Source: COMBO-56-21 sp041559015
GTDB taxonomy: Archaea; Thermoplasmatota; Thermoplasmata; UBA10834
Reading direction: 5' to 3'
NCBI GenBank assembly: GCA_041559015.1
Contig: JBFFED010000015.1
Coordinates: 1-33,861, forward strand
Length of the DNA stretch: 33,861 nucleotides
Shown piece by piece: positions 25,455-32,862 of the stretch. The notes beneath the pieces were generated by a model that was not told the DNA's origin, ran no database searches, and was given only the letters and a program-made list of their open reading frames with translations. Position numbers and translations under genes: made by a program. Position 1 is the first letter of the stretch. The number at the start of each line of letters is the position of its first letter.

Positions 25455-26858
25455 TTGAAGAAGAGTCTATTCTCGATTATGGTTGCGGGTCTGATGTTGA
25501 CTGCAGCGTTTTCTGCTGTGGGCATTGGTGTGTTTGTTGCCTCAGGGGCTCCAGGGGCTTCTGAGGTCTCTGAACCGATTCATGATCCAGAGACTCCGCA
25601 GGAAGATGCGGAATGGACCATCATGGTCTACATGGACGGTGACGGCAATCTCGAGTACGAGGCGGTAGGTGACCTGGCCCAGCTGGAGGCTGTCGGGTCC
25701 AAGAACGGCGTGAACGTCGTGGTCCTCATGGATACGTTCGACCTCGAGGGGCTCGATGGCACTCACTGGTACTTCGTCGGTGAGGGCAACACGCATCTGG
25801 ACCTGGAGGCCGGATACCACCACTGCGACTGTGAGGCGATCACGGGCGAACCATGCCCGGGAGAGCTGAACATGGGAGACGGGGCGACGCTCACATACTT
25901 CATCGAGAATGCCGTTGATTACGCCCCGGCCAAGCAATACATGCTCGTCATCTGGGACCACGGCGGCGGATGGTGGGGCGTCTGCTGGGACGACAGCTCA
26001 CCGCTCCCAGAGGACCCAGACAGCGGCCGCTTCGACAGGCTGACGACCGAGGAGGTCTCCGAGGCAATCCTGGCAGCCGGATTCGGACCGGACAACAAGC
26101 TGGACATCATCGGCTACGACGCCTGCCTCAACGGCATGATAGAACTCGCTTACGAGAACAAGAAGTACGCGGACTACATGGTCGCCTCGGTCACGAGCAT
26201 ACCGTTCCCTGGCTGGGACTACACGAGGCTCATGCAGAACATCACCGAGGACCCTGGCTGGGGTCCCGTGGAGTTCGGCCTGAACATAGTGGACACATAC
26301 ATCGACTTCTATGACACGTGCGTCGGACAGGGTTTGCAGGGCTGGGGCTCAGTCGGGCTCTCGCTGCTGAACCTCTCGGAGGTCCAGGATCTGGGCGCGA
26401 GCATGGACGTCTTCGCCGAGGCGTTCATACCGCTCGTTCGCGACCCGGCGAACAAGGGACTCATAATGCAGGCCGCCCACGTGGACACACCAGTCCTGAT
26501 ATCGAGTGGCGAGAACTTCCCGTTCGTCGATATCGGAGTGTTCATATCACGGATCGGCGAATCGTTCCCTGACGACCTGGGCGCACTGGCGGACGATGTC
26601 CTGGCTAAGCTGGGCCCGGCGGTCATAGTCTGCAGGTATGTCGAGCACGATGTCCTGGGGCCACTGATAACCACGAACGGCATGTCGGTGTACTTCCCGG
26701 CTGGATGGTACCATACCTACATCGACTATGGGTACGAGACCTACGAGGAAGCCGAGGCGGGAGGTGCACTCCCGTACTTCGGGATGGACTTCTGCATCGA
26801 CACTCACTGGGACGAGATGATCGAGGAGTACCACTACGCGTTCGACGCGACAGCCTGA
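25455..26858 (+). CDS. Secreted clostripain-family (C11) cysteine peptidase, TTG start
   Basis: 467 residues. The start is a TTG at 25455 preceded by GGGGGAGAAAACC; no ATG in this frame retains the signal peptide. The N-terminus MKKSLFSIMVAGLMLTAAFS followed by AVGIGVFVASGAPG is a Sec signal or anchor. The C11 core begins at EWTIMVYMDGDGNLE. Catalytic His 169 lies in VIWDHGGGWWG and Cys 224 in IIGYDACLNGMIE, in the order expected for clostripain-type peptidases, which cut after basic residues. Cys-containing acidic insert HHCDCEAITGEPCPGE at about 118-133 may be a structural loop. No C-terminal anchor is seen. C11 peptidases are reported from uncultured sediment Thermoplasmatota (MBG-D) as marks of detrital protein use. 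Substrate and activation are not shown by the sequence. Confidence 0.92.
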   Translation: MKKSLFSIMVAGLMLTAAFSAVGIGVFVASGAPGASEVSEPIHDPETPQEDAEWTIMVYMDGDGNLEYEAVGDLAQLEAVGSKNGVNVVVLMDTFDLEGLDGTHWYFVGEGNTHLDLEAGYHHCDCEAITGEPCPGELNMGDGATLTYFIENAVDYAPAKQYMLVIWDHGGGWWGVCWDDSSPLPEDPDSGRFDRLTTEEVSEAILAAGFGPDNKLDIIGYDACLNGMIELAYENKKYADYMVASVTSIPFPGWDYTRLMQNITEDPGWGPVEFGLNIVDTYIDFYDTCVGQGLQGWGSVGLSLLNLSEVQDLGASMDVFAEAFIPLVRDPANKGLIMQAAHVDTPVLISSGENFPFVDIGVFISRIGESFPDDLGALADDVLAKLGPAVIVCRYVEHDVLGPLITTNGMSVYFPAGWYHTYIDYGYETYEEAEAGGALPYFGMDFCIDTHWDEMIEEYHYAFDATA

Positions 26859-26901
26859 GGAGATTGGATAAGACAGGGAAGAAGGAAACCTCTAAGGAAG
26901 G

Positions 26902-26928
26902 CCGGCTGGAGACGGAAGCACCAGCCGG
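26902..26928. terminator. Perfect 8-bp hairpin after the clostripain-family gene
   Basis: CCGGCTGG (26902-26909) and CCAGCCGG (26921-26928) form a perfect stem with an 11-nt loop; a G-U pair extends it by one in RNA. It starts 44 nt after the stop of the peptidase gene and ends well before the enolase promoter, so it probably marks the 3' end of the peptidase message. No T-run follows. Confidence 0.45.
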
Positions 26929-27015
26929 TCAGAAACCACAAAGGTCGAGATGGCTTCAGCATGCTTCCCGGCCATGTTCCCAGCCATCTCGGCCTCCTAC
27001 CTTTTCACGGCAATG

Positions 27016-27025
27016 CCTTTTATGC
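27016..27025 (+). promoter_or_regulatory. TATA element of enolase
   Basis: CCTTTTATGC is centred 33 nt before the ATG at 27054, so the transcript should begin near 27047 and have almost no leader. This supports the ATG at 27054 rather than an in-frame ATG at 26961, which lies upstream of the promoter. Confidence 0.55.
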
Positions 27026-27053
27026 TCAGTCACGATTCTCTCGTGCAGATAAC

Positions 27054-28331
27054 ATGGCGAGAATCAGGTCCGTCAAGGCCAGGGAGATACTGGATTCGAG
27101 GGGCAACCCGACAGTGGAGGTCGACGTCATCCTCGACACGAGCGCCCTCGGCCGGGCGTCCGTGCCGTCAGGGGCCTCCACGGGGTCCAGGGAGGCCGTC
27201 GAGCTCAGGGACGGGGACAAGGCCAGGCTCCGCGGCAGGGGCGTCAGGAAGGCCGTGGAGAACGTCAACAAGGCCATCGGCCCCGTGGTCGTGGGCATGG
27301 ACCCGTCCGACCAGAATGCCGTTGACAGGCTCATGATAGAGATCGATGGAACCGAGAACAAGTCCCGCCTGGGCGCCAACGCGATACTCGGTGTGTCACT
27401 TGCCGTCGCACACGCGGCTGCCAACGACTCTGGCAGGCCGATGTACAGGTACCTCGGGGGCTCCAGGGCCAAGGTGCTCCCGGTGCCGATGATGAATATA
27501 CTCAACGGCGGCGCCCACGCGGACAACAACCTCGATTTCCAGGAGTTCATGGTCGTCCCGATCGGGAGGTCCTTCAGGGAGTCTCTCGACCTCGGGGCGG
27601 AGGTGTTCCACTCGCTCAAGTCGCTTCTGAGGAAGAACGGGCTGAGTACCGCCGTCGGGGACGAAGGCGGATTCGCCCCGAAACTGGGCTCGCACGAGCA
27701 GGCGCTCGACCTGATACTCTCGTCCGCTGAGGAGGCGGGGCTGAGGCCCGGGAAGAACGTCTTCCTCGCCATGGACTGCGCCGCGAGCGAGTTCTTCGAC
27801 GACGGGAAGTACGTGTTCAGGAAGAGCACGATGGAGAGCCTCTCCCCAGACTCGCTCGTGGACAGGTACGCCGACATCTGCAAGCGCTACCCAGTGATAT
27901 CGATCGAGGACCCGATGTCCGAGAGGGACTGGGTTGGCTGGAGAGGCGTCACGTCCCGGCTCGGGAAGAAGGTCCAGATAGTCGGGGACGACATATTCGT
28001 GACGAACAGGAGGATACTCGCCGAGGGCGTCAAGCAGTCGATAGCAAACGCCATACTCATCAAGGTCAACCAGATAGGGACACTCACCGAGACGATGGAG
28101 ACAATGAGCTACGCCTCGAGATCGGGATACCAGTGCGTCGTGTCCCACAGATCAGGCGAGACCGAGGACACCTCGATAAGCGACATAAGCGTCGCTACGA
28201 ACGCGGGGCAGATCAAGACGGGCGCTCCGTCCAGAGGCGAGAGGACGGCCAAGTACAACCGACTCCTCAGGATCGAGGAGGATCTGGGCAGGAGAGCAGT
28301 CTTCCTCGGCAGGAAGGCCTTCTCACGCTGA
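27054..28331 (+). CDS. eno: Enolase (phosphopyruvate hydratase)
   Basis: 425 residues, the normal length. It interconverts 2-phosphoglycerate and phosphoenolpyruvate in glycolysis and gluconeogenesis, in the cytosol, with Mg2+. Motifs: REILDSRGNPTVEVDV, the mobile loop PSGASTGSREAVELRD, catalytic region NILNGGAHADNNLDFQEFMV, general acid Glu in GDEGGFAPKL, Mg ligands Asp in FLAMDCAASEF, Glu in SIEDPMSERDW and Asp in IVGDDIFVTN, catalytic Lys in ILIKVNQIGTLTE, and VVSHRSGETEDTSISD near the C-terminus. It appears to be a single-gene unit between the secreted peptidase and the 2-oxoglutarate operon. The PEP it handles is one step from oxaloacetate, the likely co-substrate of the downstream operon; that link is inference. 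Confidence 0.98.
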   Translation: MARIRSVKAREILDSRGNPTVEVDVILDTSALGRASVPSGASTGSREAVELRDGDKARLRGRGVRKAVENVNKAIGPVVVGMDPSDQNAVDRLMIEIDGTENKSRLGANAILGVSLAVAHAAANDSGRPMYRYLGGSRAKVLPVPMMNILNGGAHADNNLDFQEFMVVPIGRSFRESLDLGAEVFHSLKSLLRKNGLSTAVGDEGGFAPKLGSHEQALDLILSSAEEAGLRPGKNVFLAMDCAASEFFDDGKYVFRKSTMESLSPDSLVDRYADICKRYPVISIEDPMSERDWVGWRGVTSRLGKKVQIVGDDIFVTNRRILAEGVKQSIANAILIKVNQIGTLTETMETMSYASRSGYQCVVSHRSGETEDTSISDISVATNAGQIKTGAPSRGERTAKYNRLLRIEEDLGRRAVFLGRKAFSR

Positions 28332-28415
28332 GCGCGGACACTTGGCTGGGCCATAGTCAGTCCCCTTGCGCAGCTGAGGCGCTAACAAGCGCCCTTTCGC
28401 CGGCCGTAGGCCCAA

Positions 28416-28458
28416 GGTCAATCGACCTGCTTCTCTACTGATATGAGGTCAATTGACC
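28416..28458 (+). promoter_or_regulatory. Tandem palindromic operator-like sites GGTCAATYGACC
   Basis: GGTCAATCGACC occupies 28416-28427 and GGTCAATTGACC 28447-28458. The second is a perfect 12-bp palindrome, the first matches it in 11 of 12 bases, and the two starts are 31 bp apart, about three helical turns, so bound dimers would face the same side of the DNA. They lie in the 265-nt gap before the synthase gene, 139 nt from its ATG. The spacing and identity strongly suggest a pair of operators for a dimeric regulator of the synthase/hydro-lyase/dehydrogenase operon. The rest of the gap is AT-rich from 28441 to 28560, with TGATATGGAAC (28471) and ATGATTATGG (28515) as candidate TATA sites. 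Confidence 0.6.
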
Positions 28459-28585
28459 ACCTATTGAGTCTGATATGGAACATACAGGTGCCCAACGGTC
28501 GGATAACAGACACAATGATGATTATGGAATTCCACTCTTTCTCGACGTGGAATCGGCATCACGGCGAGGCCGGTGCCGACCCGTC

Positions 28586-28592
28586 GGGTGAT
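28586..28592 (+). promoter_or_regulatory. Ribosome-binding site deciding the synthase start
   Basis: GGGTGAT lies 4 nt before the ATG at 28597 and matches the archaeal 16S 3' end. It supports this ATG over the in-frame GTG at 28573. The same GGGTGAT-nCAG-ATG layout precedes the secretion ATPase at 9112. Confidence 0.6.
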
Positions 28593-28596
28593 TCAG

Positions 28597-29898
28597 ATGA
28601 GCGGTGGTGACACGCGCGGAAGAGACTTGATAGGCTGCACAGCCGAAGGTGCTGCGGTCCCTGCGTACGCGACGCATCTTGACGTGCACAACCCGGAGCT
28701 GGGGGATATCTGCATCTGCGACACGACCTGCAGGGACGGAGAGCAGATGCCCGGTATATCCTTCAGACTCGAGGAGAAGCTGGAGACCGCTAGGAAACTG
28801 GAGGCAATGGGCGTGGAGCAGCTCGAGACTTTCGCCACCTACAACGACAGCGACAGGAAGTGCGCGAAGACGCTCAAGGACGCCCTGGGCGAGATATCGA
28901 TCATGGGCTGGAACAGGATGGTAGTGGCCGACATAGAGGATTCAATCTCGAACGGGGTGGATGCGGTCTCGATATCCACAGACACATCCGACATGGCGCT
29001 CGAGCAGAAGCTGAAGATGACGAAGGAGAAGCAGCTCGGGAAGCTTGCGGAGTGCGTGGGCCACGCCAAGGACCACGGAGTGTACGTCTGCTTCAACGCG
29101 GGCGACGCAACCAGGACGTCGGTCGACTACCTGGTCGAGTTCGCCAGAGTTGGCAAGGCCGCGGGCGGGGACAGGTTCCGGATATGCGACACCATAGGCG
29201 TCCTCACTCCGTCTTCGTCGAAGAAGATCATCACCGAAGTCATGTCCGCCGTGGATATCGATCTCGAATTCCATGCACACAACGATTACGGGCTCGCAGT
29301 CGCGAACGCGCTCGCCGCATGTGAGGCGGCCTCAGAATTCGAGGGCAGGAGACTGTGGGTCTCGACGACGGTGAACGGCCTCGGTGAAAGGGCGGGGAAC
29401 GTGTCTCTCGAGGTGTTCGTGATGAATCTGCACAGCCATTACGGCATCGGCAAGTATGGCACGGAGCACATCCTGCCGCTCTGCAAGCACATCGAGAAGG
29501 CCTCCGGACTGCTCATTCCCCTGAACCATCCAATCGTCGGCGAGAACATGTTCACTCACAAGTCCGGAATACATGTGGACGGGATACTCAAGAACCCGAG
29601 ACTCTACGAGGCCTTCGATCCCGGGAAGCTAGGCATGACCCGCAGGTTCGCTCTGGGAAAGCACTCGGGTAGGGCCTCCATCAAGCACAAGCTCGACCAG
29701 CTGGGCCTGAAGGCCACGCCCGACGCGATGGAGGCCATGCGCCTGGAGGTCAACAGGATCGGCGAGGAGAAGAAGGGCGATCTCACTGACGAGGATTTCC
29801 ACGCCATCTATCGCGCAGTCGCCAAAGGCGGTCCTGCCGTGGCCAGGAGGCACAAGGGGTTCAGAGGCGACAGCCCTTCGGCATCCGGCAGGAGTTGA
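28597..29898 (+). CDS. Homocitrate/isopropylmalate-synthase family enzyme; candidate Re-citrate synthase
   Basis: 433 residues. DRE-TIM metallolyase family, which condenses acetyl-CoA with a 2-oxoacid. Catalytic marks: CDTTCRDGEQMPG (Arg 46, Asp 47), metal-binding HAHNDYGLAVAN (His about 226 and 228), VNGLGERAGNVSLE and C-terminal HKSGIHVDGILKNPRLYEAF with FALGKHSGRASIK. The tail resembles NifV/AksA homocitrate synthases, and the LeuA regulatory domain is absent, so feedback by leucine is not expected. The position after strand 2, where homologues carry an E-x-G-x-P type motif, reads LETFATYNDSD, which is unusual. First gene of an operon ending in an isocitrate-type dehydrogenase, so oxaloacetate is the most sensible co-substrate, giving citrate. 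Homocitrate, citramalate or isopropylmalate remain possible. Family call about 0.95; the citrate assignment is about 0.55. Confidence 0.9.
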   Translation: MSGGDTRGRDLIGCTAEGAAVPAYATHLDVHNPELGDICICDTTCRDGEQMPGISFRLEEKLETARKLEAMGVEQLETFATYNDSDRKCAKTLKDALGEISIMGWNRMVVADIEDSISNGVDAVSISTDTSDMALEQKLKMTKEKQLGKLAECVGHAKDHGVYVCFNAGDATRTSVDYLVEFARVGKAAGGDRFRICDTIGVLTPSSSKKIITEVMSAVDIDLEFHAHNDYGLAVANALAACEAASEFEGRRLWVSTTVNGLGERAGNVSLEVFVMNLHSHYGIGKYGTEHILPLCKHIEKASGLLIPLNHPIVGENMFTHKSGIHVDGILKNPRLYEAFDPGKLGMTRRFALGKHSGRASIKHKLDQLGLKATPDAMEAMRLEVNRIGEEKKGDLTDEDFHAIYRAVAKGGPAVARRHKGFRGDSPSASGRS

Positions 29899-29901
29899 GC
29901 G

Positions 29902-31155
29902 ATGGTCGGCACCATCGCCGAGGCCACGCTCTCAGCCCACACTGGCAGAGACTGCCGCGCAGGGGACGTGGTCATAGCGTCAGTGGATTTCTGCATGTCT
30001 CAGGACGGAACATCGACCCTGATGATCCGCGAGCTGGAGGATCTCGGATTCAGCAACCCGCGGACCAGGAAAGGCATGGCCGTGGTGATAGACCACAACT
30101 CCCCCTGCCCGTCCGTGGACGTCGCCAAGATACACGGCAGGATCAGGAGGTTCGCGGCCGACCATTCAGTCCCGCTCTTCGACGTCGGTGAGGGGGTATG
30201 TCATCAGCTCGTGCCAGAGAGCGGCAAGGTGCTGCCTGGCGACCTCGTCGTCGGTGCGGACTCGCACACCTGCACTTACGGCGCCCTCAACGTGTGTTCA
30301 ACGGGGCTGGGGTCCACCGACGTTGCTGCGGCCGTCTTCACGGGAAAGCTCTGGTTCAAGGTCCCAGACACATATTCGATGGTCGTCGATGGGACCCTCC
30401 CTGAAAGGGTGGGCGCGAAGGACCTAGTCCTTCGCGTAATCGGCAAGATGACTGCCGATGGCGCGACATACAAGTCTGTGGAGTTCTCGGGCCGCGCGAT
30501 AGACACGCTGGACATGGACGGCAGGTTCACGATCGCCAACATGTCCGTCGAGATGGGCGCGAAGTTCTGCCCGTTCGCATATGACGTCAGGACCGAAGGC
30601 TGGCTTTTGAGCCGCGGCTTCGGGCCAGGGTCGCCGGTGAAGAGCGATGAGGACGCAGTCTTCGAGAAGTGTTACGAGTACGACGCTTCCGACCTCGTCC
30701 CCCAGGTCGCGAAGCCGCATTCCGTCGACAACGTCGTTGATGTGGGGTCTGTTAGAGGCGTCGAGATCAGTCAGGCGTTCCTGGGCACTTGCACAAACGG
30801 CAGGCTGAGCGATCTCGAGTCCGCGGCTCGGGTGCTCAAAGGCAGGCGGATCAGGCAAGGAGTGAGGATGATAGTCGCTCCCGCGTCCAGGGAAGTGCTG
30901 CTGATGGCCATGGAGAGCGGCGCAGTCGGCTCGCTCTTGAGGTCAGGGGCGGTCATTGTCGCCCCTGGGTGCGGCCCATGCGTCGGGACGCATGCAGGGG
31001 TCCCATCGGACGGGGAGAACGTGATATCCACCGCCAACAGGAACTTTAAGGGCCGGATGGGGAACAACCGGGATGTCGGCATATTCCTGGGTTCCCCGGA
31101 GACTGTGGCCGCCTCGGCGCTCACTGGCCGTATCACCGATCCGAGGGAGGCGTGA
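29902..31155 (+). CDS. Aconitase/IPM-isomerase family hydro-lyase, large (4Fe-4S) subunit
   Basis: 417 residues. Starts 3 nt after the synthase stop, with GGAG upstream. The 4Fe-4S ligands are Cys 297 in LGTCTNGRLSDLE and Cys 357 and 360 in APGCGPCVGTHAG. Other marks are ADSHTCTYGALNVCSTGLGSTD, VFTGKLWFKVP and TANRNFKGRMGN. It is the size of LeuC, HacA or the archaeal homoaconitase, far shorter than single-chain aconitase (about 750-900), and needs the small subunit encoded next. It would isomerise a tricarboxylate through a dehydration-rehydration at the cluster. With the isocitrate-type dehydrogenase two genes on, the natural substrate is citrate, going through cis-aconitate to isocitrate. 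IPM isomerase or homoaconitase is the alternative. The cluster is oxygen-sensitive, in keeping with an anaerobe. Confidence 0.92.
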   Translation: MVGTIAEATLSAHTGRDCRAGDVVIASVDFCMSQDGTSTLMIRELEDLGFSNPRTRKGMAVVIDHNSPCPSVDVAKIHGRIRRFAADHSVPLFDVGEGVCHQLVPESGKVLPGDLVVGADSHTCTYGALNVCSTGLGSTDVAAAVFTGKLWFKVPDTYSMVVDGTLPERVGAKDLVLRVIGKMTADGATYKSVEFSGRAIDTLDMDGRFTIANMSVEMGAKFCPFAYDVRTEGWLLSRGFGPGSPVKSDEDAVFEKCYEYDASDLVPQVAKPHSVDNVVDVGSVRGVEISQAFLGTCTNGRLSDLESAARVLKGRRIRQGVRMIVAPASREVLLMAMESGAVGSLLRSGAVIVAPGCGPCVGTHAGVPSDGENVISTANRNFKGRMGNNRDVGIFLGSPETVAASALTGRITDPREA

Positions 31156-31159
31156 CGCG

Positions 31160-31687
31160 ATGAAGCGGTCAGGCAGAGCGCACAGGTTCGTTCCGAACGA
31201 CGATATAAACACAGACTACATCATCTCGGGGAGGTACAAATTCAAGATAGATGACATGAGCGCGCTCGCGGAGCACGTGATGGAGGACATCGACCCTGAT
31301 TTCGCCAGGACAGTAAGGCCCGGTGACTTCGTCGTTGCCGGGAGGAACTTCGGGTGCGGCTCCAGTCGGGAGCAGGCCCCGAGGGCTCTCAGGGCCGCGG
31401 GCGTTTCGGCAGTGCTCGCCAAGTCCTTCGCAAGGATATTCTACAGGAGTTCCTTCAACGTGGGGCTGCCGCTGATCGAGTGCGACACCGACTGGATTCA
31501 GGCTGGCGAGATCATATCGGTCGATTTGGGTTCAGGCGAGATATCATCAGATTGCACGGGCAGCGTGACCCGGTTCTCCCCGATACCTCCCACCATGCAG
31601 ACGCTCCTTGACGACGGCGGGTTGATACCTCACATCAAGAAGCACGGAGGATTCGTTCTCGAACAGGCAGGCCACGACAGAGGTTGA
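31160..31687 (+). CDS. Aconitase/IPM-isomerase family hydro-lyase, small subunit
   Basis: 175 residues from the ATG at 31160, preceded by GGGAGGCG; an in-frame ATG at 31073 lies in the gene before and is not used. The fold marks are NDDINTDYIISGRYKFK, GDFVVAGRNFGCGSSREQAPRAL and AKSFARIFYRSSFNVGLP. It is the swivelling domain that closes over the active site; the Ser in GCGSSREQ is the general base position. The loop after SGR sets substrate size in this family, where many archaeal homologues have YL-x-x. Here it is YKFKIDD, a different set with an added Lys, which could suit the extra charge of a tricarboxylate such as citrate. This is inference. Four-base spacing from the large-subunit gene suggests translational coupling. 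Confidence 0.92.
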   Translation: MKRSGRAHRFVPNDDINTDYIISGRYKFKIDDMSALAEHVMEDIDPDFARTVRPGDFVVAGRNFGCGSSREQAPRALRAAGVSAVLAKSFARIFYRSSFNVGLPLIECDTDWIQAGEIISVDLGSGEISSDCTGSVTRFSPIPPTMQTLLDDGGLIPHIKKHGGFVLEQAGHDRG

Positions 31688-31692
31688 AGACG

Positions 31693-32862
31693 ATGCGTGA
31701 ACTGGTGATACCCGCAATCCAAGGGGACGGGATCGGTCCGGAGATAATGGCTGTCACGAAGGCGGCGGTCGAGGCCGCGGTCCAAGCATCATACGGCGGG
31801 TCGCAAAACATCAGGTGGCTGGATCTGCAGGCCGGAGAGTCCGCCGGTGATGCCGTTGGGGGATGGCTCCCGAAGGGCACATTGGATGAGATCAGGTCCA
31901 GGGGAGTGGCACTGAAGGGCCCGCTGACGACCCCGGTAGGAGGGGGTGTTCGAAGCCTGAACGTCGCGATGCGTCAGGCGCTGGACCTCTACTCGTCTGT
32001 CCGCCCGGTCAGGTACTTCGAGGGCGTTCCGAGCCCGGTCAAGGAACCGCAGAAGCTCGATGTCGTGATATTCAGGGAGAACACGGAGGACGTCTACAAG
32101 GGGATCGAATGGAAGAGTGGTTCCGATGAGGCCGTGGAGACCATCGCGTTCCTGAGGACGCGTTTCTCCGTGGAGATCCGCTCGGATAGCGGACTGGGAA
32201 TCAAGCCTATGTCGGAGTTCGCCTCCAAGCGCCTTGTCCGGGCGGCGGTCGACTATGCTCTGAGGAAGGGCCGCCGGTCGGTTACCCTCGTCCACAAGGG
32301 TAACATCATGAAGTACACAGAAGGCGCCTTCAGGGACTGGGGATATGAACTCGCGCGGGAGGAGTACTCCGGGGCTATCCTGACAGAGGCGGAATCACTG
32401 GCCTCCGGAGGAGATATCCCCCCAGGCAAGGTCGTGATGAACGACCGAATCGCGGACAACATGTTCCAGCAGATACTGACTCGGCCAGACGAGTATTCTG
32501 TCCTGGCCACCCCCAACCTCAACGGCGACTACCTTGCGGACGCCTGCGCGGCCCAGGTGGGCGGCCTCGGGATTGCGCCGGGGGCGAACATCGGGGACGG
32601 CATTGCGGTGTTCGAGGCAGTGCATGGCACGGCCCCGAAGTACAAGGGCAGGGACATGGCGAACCCTTGCTCCCTGATGCTCTCTGCGGCGATGATGCTG
32701 GACCATCTTGGGCTCGGGGAGGCTGGAGAGCGGCTCACGAAGGGCATCGCGGCGGCCCTCGCGGAGGGTGTCAAGACATTCGACTTGGCGAGACAGTCGA
32801 GCGACTCGGAATACGTCGGGACCAGGCGCTTTGGGGAGGAAGTCATCCTACGGCTGGTCTGA
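31693..32862 (+). CDS. icd: Isocitrate dehydrogenase (probably NADP-dependent)
   Basis: 389 residues from the ATG at 31693 (MRELVIPAIQGDGIGPE); a TTG at 31684 overlapping the previous stop would add three. It oxidises and decarboxylates isocitrate to 2-oxoglutarate. The sequence follows E. coli Icd closely: ALKGPLTTPVGGGVRSLNVAMRQ with the substrate Ser, LDLYSSVRPVRYFEGVPSPV, VIFRENTEDVYKGIEWK, VTLVHKGNIMKYTEGAFRDWGY, LNGDYLADACAAQVGGLGIAPGANI cut here to GGLGIAPGANIG, and HGTAPKYKGRDMANP. In E. coli the Lys-Tyr of APKY and a later Arg bind the 2'-phosphate of NADP; Lys-Tyr is kept and Arg lies in FDLARQ, though the Tyr beside it is Phe. NADP use is thus likely. Isopropylmalate and homoisocitrate dehydrogenases are shorter and lack this substrate loop. 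Its 3' end overlaps the convergent antiporter gene by 15 bp. Confidence 0.95.
   Translation: MRELVIPAIQGDGIGPEIMAVTKAAVEAAVQASYGGSQNIRWLDLQAGESAGDAVGGWLPKGTLDEIRSRGVALKGPLTTPVGGGVRSLNVAMRQALDLYSSVRPVRYFEGVPSPVKEPQKLDVVIFRENTEDVYKGIEWKSGSDEAVETIAFLRTRFSVEIRSDSGLGIKPMSEFASKRLVRAAVDYALRKGRRSVTLVHKGNIMKYTEGAFRDWGYELAREEYSGAILTEAESLASGGDIPPGKVVMNDRIADNMFQQILTRPDEYSVLATPNLNGDYLADACAAQVGGLGIAPGANIGDGIAVFEAVHGTAPKYKGRDMANPCSLMLSAAMMLDHLGLGEAGERLTKGIAAALAEGVKTFDLARQSSDSEYVGTRRFGEEVILRLV

Noticed and set aside
25250..25525. 92-residue N-terminal extension of the Lhr helicase
   Set aside because: It runs through the TATA box at 25276 and into the divergent peptidase gene, and Lhr proteins start close to the Q-like motif.
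28597..32862. Leucine biosynthesis operon (leuACDB)
   Set aside because: The last gene has the isocitrate dehydrogenase substrate loop and length, not those of LeuB, and the synthase lacks the leucine regulatory domain. Leucine synthesis therefore explains the set less well, though it cannot be fully excluded for the first three genes.
28597..32862. Coenzyme B or lysine (alpha-aminoadipate) chain-elongation genes
   Set aside because: These would need an AksF- or homoisocitrate-type dehydrogenase of about 330 residues. The gene present is Icd-like.
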